Below are positions 54,520-63,308 of a stretch of DNA of 64,000 bases, one piece after another; position 1 is the first letter of the stretch, and every line of letters begins with the position of its first letter. The notes beneath the pieces are model-generated. The model saw only the letters and a program-made list of their open reading frames with translations. It ran no database searches and was not told the origin of the DNA. Source of the stretch: Streptomyces bathyalis (GTDB lineage Bacteria > Actinomycetota > Actinomycetes > Streptomycetales > Streptomycetaceae); NCBI RefSeq assembly GCF_015910445.1, contig NZ_CP048882.1, positions 1,178,001 to 1,242,000 of the forward strand, given 5' to 3'. The position numbers were made by a program, and so were the translations under genes.

Positions 54520-55506
54520 CTAGCCATCGCTGGAGGCGGGACGTGCGGCGACTGGACGTACCTCGCCGGGTGTCTGCCCGAACCGCTCTCGGAAAACCCG
54601 GGTGAAGTGTGCCTGGCTGGCGAAGCCCCAGTAGTGGGAGACCTCCGCAACCGTGAGGTCGCGGGAACCGGTGCAAGTGAGCTGCTCGCGGGCCTTCGTG
54701 AGCCGCTGCTCGAGGATGTGGCGTGACGGACTTACTCCCGTGGGTTCGAAGATCCGGCTGAGGTGCCGGGTCGACACGCCGACTGCTTCCGCTACTTGCT
54801 CGGCGCACAGCCGGGCGTCGCGCAGGTGCCGGTCGACGTAGTCCTTGGCGACAGCCAGTTGGGAGAACCGGTCGACAGACACGGAACGGTCATCCAGAAG
54901 CGGCGTGGCGAGTGATCGGACGAGGTCCAGCACGATGTCCTCGGTGTCCGCCGCCACATCGGCTCCTTCACGCGCCCGCGTGGCAGAGTCGGAAAGCGTC
55001 GACCTCAGCGTGGAGATGAGTGCGCCCTCAGATGCCGAGCCCCTGCCGAAGAGGATCGGTGCCGATACGTCGCCCTCAGCGCAACGTTGGCGGAACACTT
55101 CGCGGGGGATGTCCACGAGCAACTGCCGCATGGCTGAGGGAAATCCGAACAGGTACGAGCGTCGGGTGTCGTAGAGCACCAGGTCACCTGCCTCCAGGAG
55201 GAGGCAGCCACCCGCGTGGAAAAACACCCCCTTGCCGGCTGTCAGCAGGGTGGCGAATACGGAGTCCTTCGGAAACGCCCGGCAGGTTCGCGGCGTGCGC
55301 TCGATGACGTGTTCGTTGCCGGCGATTTCAGCCATCCGAATGTCGCCGAGCTCGATGTTGGTCTCTGAGGCCAGCAAGCCCTGATCTGAATAGGGCGAGC
55401 AGGTCAGTCCCACCAGCGCTCGCCGATTGTGCTCCTCCCAGAATTCGACCCGGTCCGCGGGGGCGACGGATCTCGTCGACACGGTGGAGACAGCGAGTAC
55501 GGGCAT
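54520..55506 (-). CDS. AraC-family regulator (AraC_binding_2 type), second copy
   Basis: A 328-residue paralogous regulator. The sensor domain contains RVEFWEEHNRRALVGL and GDLVLYDTRRSYLFGFPSAMRQLLVDIPREVF; the HTH region has LCAEQVAEAVGVSTRHLSRIFEPTGVSPSRHILEQRLTKAREQL and HYWGFASQAHFTRVFRERFGQTPGEVR. ATG 55506 has AAGGAGG five bases upstream. It is the nearest regulator to the SDR/ADH/MFS/cupin genes, 242 bases downstream of the SDR gene, so it probably governs them or responds to their substrate. Confidence 0.92.
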   Translation of the reverse strand: MPVLAVSTVSTRSVAPADRVEFWEEHNRRALVGLTCSPYSDQGLLASETNIELGDIRMAEIAGNEHVIERTPRTCRAFPKDSVFATLLTAGKGVFFHAGGCLLLEAGDLVLYDTRRSYLFGFPSAMRQLLVDIPREVFRQRCAEGDVSAPILFGRGSASEGALISTLRSTLSDSATRAREGADVAADTEDIVLDLVRSLATPLLDDRSVSVDRFSQLAVAKDYVDRHLRDARLCAEQVAEAVGVSTRHLSRIFEPTGVSPSRHILEQRLTKAREQLTCTGSRDLTVAEVSHYWGFASQAHFTRVFRERFGQTPGEVRPVAARPASSDG

Positions 55507-55747
55507 GTCGGCCTCCTTACCGTGCGCATGCCTTCGCACTGCTCGGGATGCAGGCGCAATCGTGCGGGTGCCCAGCAGGGTAGAGCGAGTGGCGCTGGGG
55601 GTACATACCCGAGCGCCCGTAGGGTTCGCCGGTGCGAGAATCCGCATTCCGCTGGGGCAGGGGCAAGCCTTTCGGCACCAGCAGGCGCCCGAAAACGGTC
55701 CAGGGTGGAATGCGACCCGGCGCCGGCCGCAGCGGGCCGACCGGAGG

Positions 55748-56482
55748 TCAGACGGCCAGGTATCCCCCATCGACCGGGAGGATGGCTCCATTTACGTATG
55801 AGGCGGCCGGCGAGCACAGGAAGGCGATCGCGGTGGCTATCTCGTTCGGTCGGCCGAACCGGCCGAGTGGGACACGGGCCAGCACCGCCTGCGCGGCGTC
55901 CGGATCGTCGATTACGCCGCGAGCGAGCGGGGTTGTCACGAAGCCCGGTGCGACCGCGTTCACGCGGACACCGTCCGCCGCGTACTCGGCGGCCAGGGAC
56001 CGGGTCAACTGAGAGATGCCGCCCTTGCTCGCACTGTAGGCGGGCCGGTCCCGGCTTCCGAAGAAACCGAACATCGACGAGACGGTGACGATGCTCCCGG
56101 CGGTCCGGACGAGCTGCGGGCGCGCCGCCTGGCAGGCAGCCATGGTGGCGCTGAGGTTGACGGCCAGCACCTGGTCCCAGGCAGCAACCTCGTACTCGTC
56201 GCGGTCCCTGCTGACACCGGCGCAGGTGACCAGGTGGTCGATGCGGCCGCATGCCGCTATCCGGCGGGCAAGCCCGTCGCGATCGGTGACGTCCTGCTCC
56301 GCCACGTGGACCCGTTCGTGCCGGGGCAGTTCATCCGGCGACGCAGGAACCAGGCCGAGCGCGTGCACGTCGGCGCCCAGCTGGGCGAAGAGGACAGCCG
56401 TTGCGGCACCGATGCCGGAGGTCCCCCCGGTGATCAGGACGCTTCGGCCGGCGAAGGCGTCGGGCGGCATTCCGGTGGTCAC
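55748..56482 (-). CDS. short-chain dehydrogenase/reductase
   Basis: A 244-residue SDR. TGGTSGIG (cofactor glycine motif), AEQDVTD, VTCAGVS (NAG-equivalent with Cys), SSM and YSASKGG (catalytic Tyr-x3-Lys), and PGFVTTPLARG are in order. It is NAD(P)-dependent and oxidises or reduces a secondary alcohol/ketone; the substrate is unknown. GTG 56482 is chosen for its AAAGGAG about 8 bases upstream; in-frame ATG 56524 lies inside the neighbouring gene. Downstream by 14 bases of the diol-type dehydrogenase. Confidence 0.92.
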   Translation of the reverse strand: MTTGMPPDAFAGRSVLITGGTSGIGAATAVLFAQLGADVHALGLVPASPDELPRHERVHVAEQDVTDRDGLARRIAACGRIDHLVTCAGVSRDRDEYEVAAWDQVLAVNLSATMAACQAARPQLVRTAGSIVTVSSMFGFFGSRDRPAYSASKGGISQLTRSLAAEYAADGVRVNAVAPGFVTTPLARGVIDDPDAAQAVLARVPLGRFGRPNEIATAIAFLCSPAASYVNGAILPVDGGYLAV

Positions 56483-56496
56483 GTCAGAGTCTCCTT

Positions 56497-57576
56497 TCAG
56501 TCGGCGAAAGTGGCGTTCCGGCACTGGGGCGCAGGCTCCACCAGGATCTTGATCTGCTTTCCCGCGTCGTTCAGCAGAGCTTCGAAGCCGTCGGTGATCA
56601 CGTCTTCGAGGGCCACGGTCGAGGTGACGACGGGTGTCAGGTCGAGGCCTCGCTCCCCCACCAGTCGGATGAGCTCCGGGTAGGTGTCGCGGTAGCCGAC
56701 GCTCGCAACAATCGACTGCTCCTTGTTGACCAGGGCGAAGGCGTCCAGGCGCACTTCCTGAGCCAGTCCGACGAGGACGACCCGTCCGCCGCGCCGGGTC
56801 GCATCGAGGCAGGTGTGGAGGGCGGTCTCGGAACCGACCACCTCGAACGCGACGTCGACGCCCTCACCGTCGGCCAGTTCGCGCATCCGCTCCCCCGGAG
56901 CGTCCACACCTGCGTCGATGAGGTCGGTGGCGCCGAGCCGTGCGGCGATGTCCAGTCGATCCGGGGAGAGGTCCGCTGCGATGATCCGCGGCACGCCGCG
57001 CTCGGCGGCGAGCAGCACAGTCAGCAGGCCGACCGGTCCGAGACCGACGACCGCTACCGCGCGGGGTGCTGTGCCGGCGCGCCGCAGTGCGTGCAGGGCG
57101 ACCGAGGCCGGCTCGAAGAGAGCGGCCTGCTCCATCGACACGCCCGCAGGGAGCCGGTGCACCATGTAGGAGGGGACGGCGGCGTATTCGGCCATTCCTC
57201 CATCGCCCATCAGGCCGGCGAAGCCGAAGTGCCGGCAGATGTTGTACTCGCCGTCCCGGCAGCGCGGACAGGTCCCGCACCGGTAGTTCGACTCGATCGC
57301 CACCTGGTCACCGGCGGCGACCCCGGTCACGGCCGATCCGAGCGACAGGACCGTCCCGCAGAACTCGTGGCCGAGGACGAGCGGCGCCATCGTGCCGGAG
57401 GCCGGATGCGGCTCGGTGACCGGGATGGCATGCGGCCCGTCGGCGTACTCGTGCAGGTCGCTGCCGCAGATCCCGCAGTAGGCCACCTTGAGGAGAACCT
57501 CGTCGGGCCCCGGTTCGGGAACACCCACCTCCTCGATGCGGACGTCCCCGGCTCCGTGCCAGACCGCGGCCCTCAT
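56497..57576 (-). CDS. zinc-dependent 2,3-butanediol dehydrogenase-like alcohol dehydrogenase
   Basis: A 359-residue medium-chain dehydrogenase. Catalytic zinc ligands: CGICGSDLHEY (Cys) and GHEFCG (His-Glu). Structural zinc: CGTCPRCRDGEYNIC with four Cys. Rossmann motif VAVVGLGPVGLLTV. The HEYADGPHAIP insert is typical of the (R,R)-butanediol dehydrogenase branch, which interconverts vicinal diols and alpha-hydroxyketones. It overlaps the MFS gene by four bases and precedes SDR by 14. In context it would make or consume an alpha-hydroxyketone next to a cupin that cleaves such compounds. Confidence 0.92.
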   Translation of the reverse strand: MRAAVWHGAGDVRIEEVGVPEPGPDEVLLKVAYCGICGSDLHEYADGPHAIPVTEPHPASGTMAPLVLGHEFCGTVLSLGSAVTGVAAGDQVAIESNYRCGTCPRCRDGEYNICRHFGFAGLMGDGGMAEYAAVPSYMVHRLPAGVSMEQAALFEPASVALHALRRAGTAPRAVAVVGLGPVGLLTVLLAAERGVPRIIAADLSPDRLDIAARLGATDLIDAGVDAPGERMRELADGEGVDVAFEVVGSETALHTCLDATRRGGRVVLVGLAQEVRLDAFALVNKEQSIVASVGYRDTYPELIRLVGERGLDLTPVVTSTVALEDVITDGFEALLNDAGKQIKILVEPAPQCRNATFAD

Positions 57577-58895
57577 TCGGCCGTTCCTGCCGCTCCGCCC
57601 GGAGCGGAGACACGGGCGGCCCGCCGGCGCAGCACACGCGGTGCGGTTTCCCGAAGCCCGCAGGAGAGCAGCACGACCGCGACCGCTCCGCCGGCGGAGA
57701 TGAACATCGCCACCTCCAGACCCCAGGCATCCGAGGCGCGCCCGGCGATCATGGGGGAAAGGAAACCACCGGCCAGCTCACCGACCCCCATGACGAGACC
57801 GAGCGCGGTGGCCAGTGCGCCGCGTGGCACCGTTTCGGCGGGGATCGTGGCCATGAACAGGGTGAAGCAGCCCAGGCCGGTGTAGGTGAACACCACGACC
57901 AGGGCCAGCGCCAGCGGGTCGGCGACATACACCACTGCTATCGGGCAAAGTGCCGCGACGGCCGAGAACACGATCATGGTGGGCTTGCGGCCTATGCGGT
58001 CGGAGATCGCGGGAGTGAGGAACCCCCACAGGACCCACGCCACCCCGAAGCAGGTCATGACGCCGCTCATGGTGCCCGGGGAGAAACCCTTGACGGTCTG
58101 CAGATAGGTGGGCGTGAAGGTGATGATGACGACGAACCACGTGAGGTAGCAGCAGGCCGCCAGCACGCACAGCACGATGTTGCGGTGCCCCAGGACTTCC
58201 CGTACCGACACCTTGGGGCCGGCCGGACCCGCCACAGCGTCGGTCTCACCACCGACGCGGGCCTTGCCGCGCGGTGGGGTCTCACGCACCGACTTCGCGA
58301 TCCAGGCCGCGATGAGCAGGCCCGGGATGATCGTCACCAGGAAGGCCGTGCGCCAGCTGTACTGCTGGGCAATCCACACCACGGCCAGCGGGGCGAGGAT
58401 CCCTCCCAGCAGCCCGGCCGACGAGCCTTGCAGCAGGCCCATGTTGAGGCCACGGCGGTGTTCCCGTGACGCCTCCACCATCAGCGACTGCGACAGCGGC
58501 AGTACCGCGCCCTCCGCCACCCCCATGAGCGCTCGAGCGGCGAGCAGGCCGATGAAACCGGCCACCAGCCCGCCCGCGGCGGAGAAGCAGGAGAAGAGCA
58601 CAACAGCCGCCACCAGGAACGGCTTACGCCTCCCCAGCCGGTCCGACAGACGGCCGGCCACCATCCCCGACAGCGCCCAGGTGAGCGCCAGCACCCCGGA
58701 GAGCGTGCCCAACTCGGTGTTGGACAGGGAGAAGTCCTTGTTGATGAACGGGGCCAGGAAGGACAGCGCCTGGCGGTCGAAGAAGACGAACCCGAAGGAC
58801 AGGAACAGGATGAGCAGCAGCCGGTTCTCATAGCGGTTTGCTTCACCCACAGTGGGTGGGACCGCTGTACCGGGGTGGTTACTGGTACCGGTCAT
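57573..58895 (-). CDS. MFS carboxylate/aromatic-acid carrier
   Basis: A 440-residue 12-helix transporter. FGFVFFDRQALSFLAPFINKDF is the anion:cation symporter-like first helix, followed by ALSGMVAGRLSDRLGRRKPFLVAAVV (motif A) and ARALMGVAEGAVLPLSQSLMVEASREHRRGLNMG. The second half repeats SDRIGRKPTMIVF. It resembles carriers for organic anions such as 4-hydroxyphenylacetate or galactonate. Its ATGA overlap with the ADH gene and 30-base gap from the cupin gene make it part of the catabolic operon. Confidence 0.9.
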   Translation of the reverse strand: MTGTSNHPGTAVPPTVGEANRYENRLLLILFLSFGFVFFDRQALSFLAPFINKDFSLSNTELGTLSGVLALTWALSGMVAGRLSDRLGRRKPFLVAAVVLFSCFSAAGGLVAGFIGLLAARALMGVAEGAVLPLSQSLMVEASREHRRGLNMGLLQGSSAGLLGGILAPLAVVWIAQQYSWRTAFLVTIIPGLLIAAWIAKSVRETPPRGKARVGGETDAVAGPAGPKVSVREVLGHRNIVLCVLAACCYLTWFVVIITFTPTYLQTVKGFSPGTMSGVMTCFGVAWVLWGFLTPAISDRIGRKPTMIVFSAVAALCPIAVVYVADPLALALVVVFTYTGLGCFTLFMATIPAETVPRGALATALGLVMGVGELAGGFLSPMIAGRASDAWGLEVAMFISAGGAVAVVLLSCGLRETAPRVLRRRAARVSAPGGAAGTAE

Positions 58896-58925
58896 GGTGA
58901 CCTCTGGTTATTGGGACGAGCCGGA

Positions 58926-59459
58926 TCATCGGAACAGGGAGTCGACGGTGTCGGCACCGAGTCCGACCTGTTCGTAGTGCTTGCGGCACATGTCGATGTA
59001 GTCATGGACGTCGAAGTGGCCGGCCGTCTCGCCGTTCTCGTCCAGCCAGATCAGCGGGCCCTTGACGATGAAGAGCGTCTTCATGGGCTCGTCGCTGTCG
59101 TAAGCGACCAGGGTGTGCCCCTCGCCCGGTGCCTCGTAGACGAAGTCACCGGCGTGCGCGGTCCAGGGCCGCTCGAGATAGCCCCACTTCCCGGAGATCG
59201 TGTAGGCGAAGACCTCGTGCGGGTGGTAATGCCGGTTGACCAACCCCGCCTCTTTGGACCGCAGAATGTCGGCCCAAGTGTTGTCCTTGACGTTGATCCA
59301 CAGCGGACGTGAGCCGACAGTCTCCGAGAACGGTACGTAGTAGCGATCGTCATCCGTGGCCACCTGAGAGAGGTAGACCTCGGGCAGTGCGTCCGGCTTG
59401 AAGGAGTTCTGGATCGGCTTGAGGTTCTTCCAGAATTCGCTGCCGGCTTCCTCGGGCAT
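58926..59459 (-). CDS. 2,4'-dihydroxyacetophenone dioxygenase-like cupin
   Basis: A 177-residue single-domain cupin. The metal site is VNRHYHPHEVFAY (His77, His79, Glu82) with EGHTL giving His115; this three-His set matches the iron site of the 2,4'-dihydroxyacetophenone dioxygenase (DAD) family. DAD cleaves the C-C bond of the alpha-hydroxyketone side chain, giving 4-hydroxybenzoate and formate. Family-typical WADILRSKEAG, WGYLERPWTAHAGDFVYEAPG also fit. ATG 59459 has GGAG six bases upstream; ATG 59471 is in frame. First gene of the cupin-MFS-ADH-SDR unit. Confidence 0.85.
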   Translation of the reverse strand: MPEEAGSEFWKNLKPIQNSFKPDALPEVYLSQVATDDDRYYVPFSETVGSRPLWINVKDNTWADILRSKEAGLVNRHYHPHEVFAYTISGKWGYLERPWTAHAGDFVYEAPGEGHTLVAYDSDEPMKTLFIVKGPLIWLDENGETAGHFDVHDYIDMCRKHYEQVGLGADTVDSLFR

Positions 59460-59877
59460 GGTGCTCTCCATTCCGCTCTGTCGGTTTCTGGAAGTGAACC
59501 GTGAGAGGCGAGGCGCGTCTTTCCCACGCGAGACATCACCGTTTGCCGATTCCGGACACGTCGACGTCGAACCGGCGGCAGCTCAGCCGGGCCGACAGGA
59601 CGGTCTCCCGGAACTCCCGCGGCTGGTCGGGAAGCACGGAAACGACGTCTCTTACGGGAGCCCGCTACTACGTTGTCGGCCGGAAGCCCGAGGTCCTGGT
59701 CGAATCCGGCAAGGCTCCGCTGGAGGTGCTCGTCCCACAGACTCACCGGACCGGCCACGCGGCGGAGCCCGGCTTCGGTGACGTCAGTGACCTGAGTCAG
59801 AGATTCGCTGACTGCGTGCCGACGAATTCACCTTGCGAAGCCGTGCTCCGCCTCGCCCGTAATTCTCGCTTGCTTCC
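59460..59877. other. 418-base intergenic region, no gene supported
   Basis: Open frames exist but show no family-like sequence. The region must carry the cupin operon promoter; no clear -35/-10 pair or dyad was picked out. Confidence 0.5.
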
Positions 59878-60891
59878 TCAGCCGAGTCCGTCCGCGCCGA
59901 CGGCGACGGCGGATTCGTCGAGGACGGCATCGGTGACGGGTTGGGGCTTGTCGTCGAGGTCGAGAACGGGGGTGGCTTCCTTGTACCAGGATTCGATCAC
60001 GGCGTTGCCCCAGAAGTCGCGGCGGCGGTCGTCGTGGACGTTCCAGCGGTAGGTCTGGTGATCGGGGTCGCCGGTGTAGTAGTCGCTGGTGTAGATCTCG
60101 ACGCGGTGGCCGTCGGGGTCGCGGAGGTAGACGTAGAAGGCGTTGGATACGCCGTGCCGTCCGGGCCCACGTTCGATGTGGCGTTCCTTGTGGAGGGCGC
60201 CGAAGATGTCGGCGGTGCGCAGGACGTTGTGGGATTCGTGGGTGGCGACGCCGATGTGGTGGAGGCGTGGCCCGGCGCCGCCGGTGAAGGCGACGTCGTG
60301 GACGGTCTGCTTGCGGTACATCCAGGCGGCATAGAGCTCGTGTTCATCGCCTTCGATGGTCTCGGAGCAGCCGAAGCCGAGGTTTTCGTAGTGGGCGTAG
60401 GCGGCGGGGATGTCGGGGGTGCAGATGTTGAAGTGGTCGAGGCGGGCGATCTCCGCGCCGTGGTGGAGGTCGTAGCGCTGGATGAGGCGTTCGGCGTGGT
60501 CGATCTCGTAGAAGAACTCAACGGGGAAGCCGAGAGGGTCGATGACACGCACGGCGTCTCCGATGCCGGGGGTGCCGTCGCCGGCCTTGATGCGGCGGGT
60601 GGGTCGGCCGAGGGAGTGGAAGTAGCTCTCCGCCTTGTCGACGTCGTCGGGCGTGCGGACGCGGTAGGCGAGGTGGTCGAGGGCTGGGGTGTCGCCTTGG
60701 CGAAGGACGAGGGAGTGATGGGTGAGTTCGTCCATGCCGCGCAGGCAGAGAGTGGCGTCGTCTTCGTACTGGATGTGGAAGCCGAGCATGTCGGCCCAGA
60801 ACCAGCGGGCTCGGGCGATGTCGGTGACGACGAGTTGCGCGTACGCGGAGCGGACGACGTCCGGGGCGTTGGGGGTGGCGGCCTTGGTCAT
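59878..60891 (-). CDS. hpaD: 3,4-dihydroxyphenylacetate (homoprotocatechuate) 2,3-dioxygenase
   Basis: A 337-residue extradiol ring-cleavage dioxygenase (vicinal oxygen chelate fold). Metal ligands His153 (IARLDHFN), His212 (RLHHIGV) and Glu265 (HRVEIY), with active-site His198 (QTVHDVAF) and Tyr255 (YVYLRDP). Each is offset by exactly two from the Brevibacterium fuscum enzyme (155, 214, 267, 200, 257), as I recall it. It opens homoprotocatechuate to 5-carboxymethyl-2-hydroxymuconate semialdehyde. It shares one base with the hpaE stop. Confidence 0.95.
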   Translation of the reverse strand: MTKAATPNAPDVVRSAYAQLVVTDIARARWFWADMLGFHIQYEDDATLCLRGMDELTHHSLVLRQGDTPALDHLAYRVRTPDDVDKAESYFHSLGRPTRRIKAGDGTPGIGDAVRVIDPLGFPVEFFYEIDHAERLIQRYDLHHGAEIARLDHFNICTPDIPAAYAHYENLGFGCSETIEGDEHELYAAWMYRKQTVHDVAFTGGAGPRLHHIGVATHESHNVLRTADIFGALHKERHIERGPGRHGVSNAFYVYLRDPDGHRVEIYTSDYYTGDPDHQTYRWNVHDDRRRDFWGNAVIESWYKEATPVLDLDDKPQPVTDAVLDESAVAVGADGLG

Positions 60892-62375
60892 CAGGAGGTG
60901 CCTCCTCCGAACTTGGGGGTGTGGACGTGGCCCATGGCGACGTGGACGATCTTGGACTCGGTGTAGAAGTCGACGGAGTGGGCGCCGCCTTCGCGGCCCA
61001 CCCCGGACGCCTTGACGCCGCCGAAGGGGGTTCGTAGGTCGCGGACGTTGTGGGAGTTGATCCAGACCATGCCGGATTCGACGGCGTGGGCGAGGCGGTG
61101 GCCCCGCTGCAGGTTGCTGGTCCAGATGTAGGCGGCCAGCCCGTACTGGGTGGCGTTGGCGAGAGTGATCGCCTCGGTCTCGGTGTCGAAGGGGGCGACG
61201 GCTACGACGGGGCCGAAGATCTCCTCTTGGAAGATGCGGGCGTCCTGGGTGACGTCGGCGAAGACGGTGGGCTGCAGGTAGTTGCCGTCGGGCAGGTGGG
61301 CGGGCCGGGTGCCGCCGGCGATGAGGGTGCCTTCCTTGCGTCCGATGTCGACGTAGTCGAGGACGCGTTGGTAGTGGTCGGGGTGGACGAGGGCGCCGAC
61401 TTCGGTGGCGGGGTCGGCGGGCGGTCCGACCTTCACCTGCTCGGCTCGACGGGCGAGGCGCTGGGTGAAGTCGTCGTAGACGGCGCGCTCGACCAGGACA
61501 CGCGAGCCGGCAGTGCAGCGTTCGCCGTTGAGGGAGAAGACGCCGAAGACGACGGAGTCGAGAGCGGCATCGAGGTCGGCGTCGGCGAAGACGACGACGG
61601 GTGACTTGCCGCCCAACTCCATGGAAGCGGCCTTCAGATGGTCCGCGCTGGAGCGGAGGATGTGGCGACCGGTGCTGGTGGAGCCGGTGAAGGAGATCCG
61701 CGGCACGTCGGGGTGGTCGACCAGGGCTTGGCCGGCCTCTTCGCCGACGCCGTGGACGATGTTGACCACCCCGGCCGGGAGCCCGGCCTCGGCGAAGATC
61801 TCATGCCACAGCGACGCCGACAGCGGGGTCCATTCGGCCGGCTTCAGGACGAGAGTGCAGCCGGAGGCGATCGCCGGGGCGAGCTTCCAGGACTCCAGCA
61901 TGAACGGGGTGTTCCACGGCGTGATGAGCCCGGCGACGCCGACGGGGCTGCGCACGACGTAAGAGAACTGGGAGTCGGCCTGCCGGAAGGCCTCTTCGCC
62001 CAGGGCGACGATGACGTCGGCGAAGTAGCGGAAGTTCTCCGCTGCCCGCTTGGCCTGCCCCTTGGCTTGGGTGATGGGCAGGCCCGAGTCGAAGGACTCG
62101 AACCGGGCGAGCTGCTCGTGCCGGGCCTCTACCGCGTCTGCGATCCGGTTGAGTGTGTTCGCCCGCTCTCGGTTCGAGATCCCCTTCCATCCCGGGAACG
62201 CGTTGCCTGCGGCGGCCACCGCACGGTCGATATCGGCCTGCGATCCCCTGGCGGCTTGCGCGTAGGGGGTGTTGGTGACGGGATCGGCGACGTCGAAGAG
62301 ACGGCCGTCTGCTGAGTCGAGGAGTTCGCCGCCGATCCAGTGCTGGATGCGGGTGGGGAGGTTGTCGATGGTCAT
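60891..62375 (-). CDS. hpaE: 5-carboxymethyl-2-hydroxymuconate semialdehyde dehydrogenase
   Basis: A 494-residue aldehyde dehydrogenase. It has GLITPWNTPFMLESWKLAPAIASGCTLVLKPAEWTPL, FTGSTSTGRHIL, catalytic Glu in MELGGKSPVVVF and Cys in NGERCTAGSRVL, ending GMVWINSHNVRDLRTPFGGVKASG. NSHNVRDLRTPFGGVK is characteristic of HpaE. It oxidises the HpaD product with NAD. Gene order (hpaE then hpaD, one-base overlap) supports it. Starts six bases after the DapA-like gene. Confidence 0.95.
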   Translation of the reverse strand: MTIDNLPTRIQHWIGGELLDSADGRLFDVADPVTNTPYAQAARGSQADIDRAVAAAGNAFPGWKGISNRERANTLNRIADAVEARHEQLARFESFDSGLPITQAKGQAKRAAENFRYFADVIVALGEEAFRQADSQFSYVVRSPVGVAGLITPWNTPFMLESWKLAPAIASGCTLVLKPAEWTPLSASLWHEIFAEAGLPAGVVNIVHGVGEEAGQALVDHPDVPRISFTGSTSTGRHILRSSADHLKAASMELGGKSPVVVFADADLDAALDSVVFGVFSLNGERCTAGSRVLVERAVYDDFTQRLARRAEQVKVGPPADPATEVGALVHPDHYQRVLDYVDIGRKEGTLIAGGTRPAHLPDGNYLQPTVFADVTQDARIFQEEIFGPVVAVAPFDTETEAITLANATQYGLAAYIWTSNLQRGHRLAHAVESGMVWINSHNVRDLRTPFGGVKASGVGREGGAHSVDFYTESKIVHVAMGHVHTPKFGGGTS

Positions 62376-62381
62376 CAGCAG

Positions 62382-63308
62382 TTACTCTCCGATCTGCTGT
62401 GTGAGGTCGCCGCCCTCGGCCAACAGGGTGCGTATGCGGGCCAACCCGGCTTGGGTGGGCTGCACCAGCGGCGGGCGGACGTGGGCGGAGGCGATGCGGC
62501 CTTGCTGGGCCAGCACCCACTTGGCCGGTGCGGGGTTGGTCTCCACGAAGAGGAGGTCGACCAGGGGGTGCAGCGCGTAGTGCAGGTCCCGTGCGGCCTC
62601 GAAGTCTCCGGCCTCCCACAGTTCGTACATCCGCGCCACCGCCTGCGGCGCGAGGTTCGCCACCGCGGAGACGAAGCCGGTGCCGCCGAGGGCGAGCAGG
62701 GGGAGGCCGAGCAGTTCGATGCCGGACCACACCAGCAACTCCCGGCCGCAGGCGTGCAGGACGCGCGAGAAGTGCTCGAAGTCCTTGGTGGTCTCCTTCA
62801 CCCCGACGAAGTTGTCGAACTCGACGAACAGTCGCTTGACGGTGTCGGGGGCGATGTCGATCGCCGTGCGGGAGGGCACGTTGTAGGCGACGATCGGCAG
62901 GTCTGGAAACTTCCGCGCCACCGTCGCGTACCACTGGTAGAGCCCTTCCTGCGTGGGCCGCGCGTAATACGGGGTGATCACCAAGGCGGCATCTGCGCCC
63001 AATTCCTTTGCGGCCGCAGTGATTTCGAGGGTTTCCTCCAACGTGTGGGAGCCGGTACCCGGCAGGAACGGCACCCGGTCGCCGATCTCCTCCACCGCCG
63101 TGCGCATTCCCGCGATGCGTTCTTCCACCGACTGCGCCGAGGGCTCACCGGTCGAGCCACCGAGGGATATGCCGTGCGAGCCGGCTTCGAGCTGGAAGCG
63201 CACCAGGCCACGCAGGCTCTCGTGGTCGACGGCACCGGTGCCGGTGAAGGGAGTGACGATAGGGGCGATCGAGCCACGGATACCGGCCGGGTCGCTACGG
63301 AACTTCAT
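62382..63308 (-). CDS. DapA-family class I aldolase/lyase in the hpa operon
   Basis: A 308-residue TIM barrel of the dihydrodipicolinate synthase/N-acetylneuraminate lyase family. Schiff-base Lys171 in FVGVKETTKD, catalytic Tyr142 in VAYNVPSRT, and ISLGGSTGEPSAQS with the Thr53 equivalent. Real DapA function is unlikely in this location. In Gram-positive hpa loci a DapA-like protein is often found and may act as the retro-aldolase or hydratase step in place of HpaI. ATG 63308 overlaps the RraA-like stop in ATGA. Confidence 0.88.
   Translation of the reverse strand: MKFRSDPAGIRGSIAPIVTPFTGTGAVDHESLRGLVRFQLEAGSHGISLGGSTGEPSAQSVEERIAGMRTAVEEIGDRVPFLPGTGSHTLEETLEITAAAKELGADAALVITPYYARPTQEGLYQWYATVARKFPDLPIVAYNVPSRTAIDIAPDTVKRLFVEFDNFVGVKETTKDFEHFSRVLHACGRELLVWSGIELLGLPLLALGGTGFVSAVANLAPQAVARMYELWEAGDFEAARDLHYALHPLVDLLFVETNPAPAKWVLAQQGRIASAHVRPPLVQPTQAGLARIRTLLAEGGDLTQQIGE

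Noticed and set aside
59501..59770. Open frames between the cupin gene and hpaD
   Set aside because: No family similarity or ribosome-binding site; treated as intergenic.
59941..60966. Plus-strand frame rich in Val/Gly/Glu/Asp opposite hpaD
   Set aside because: Antisense shadow; hpaD has the full ligand set.
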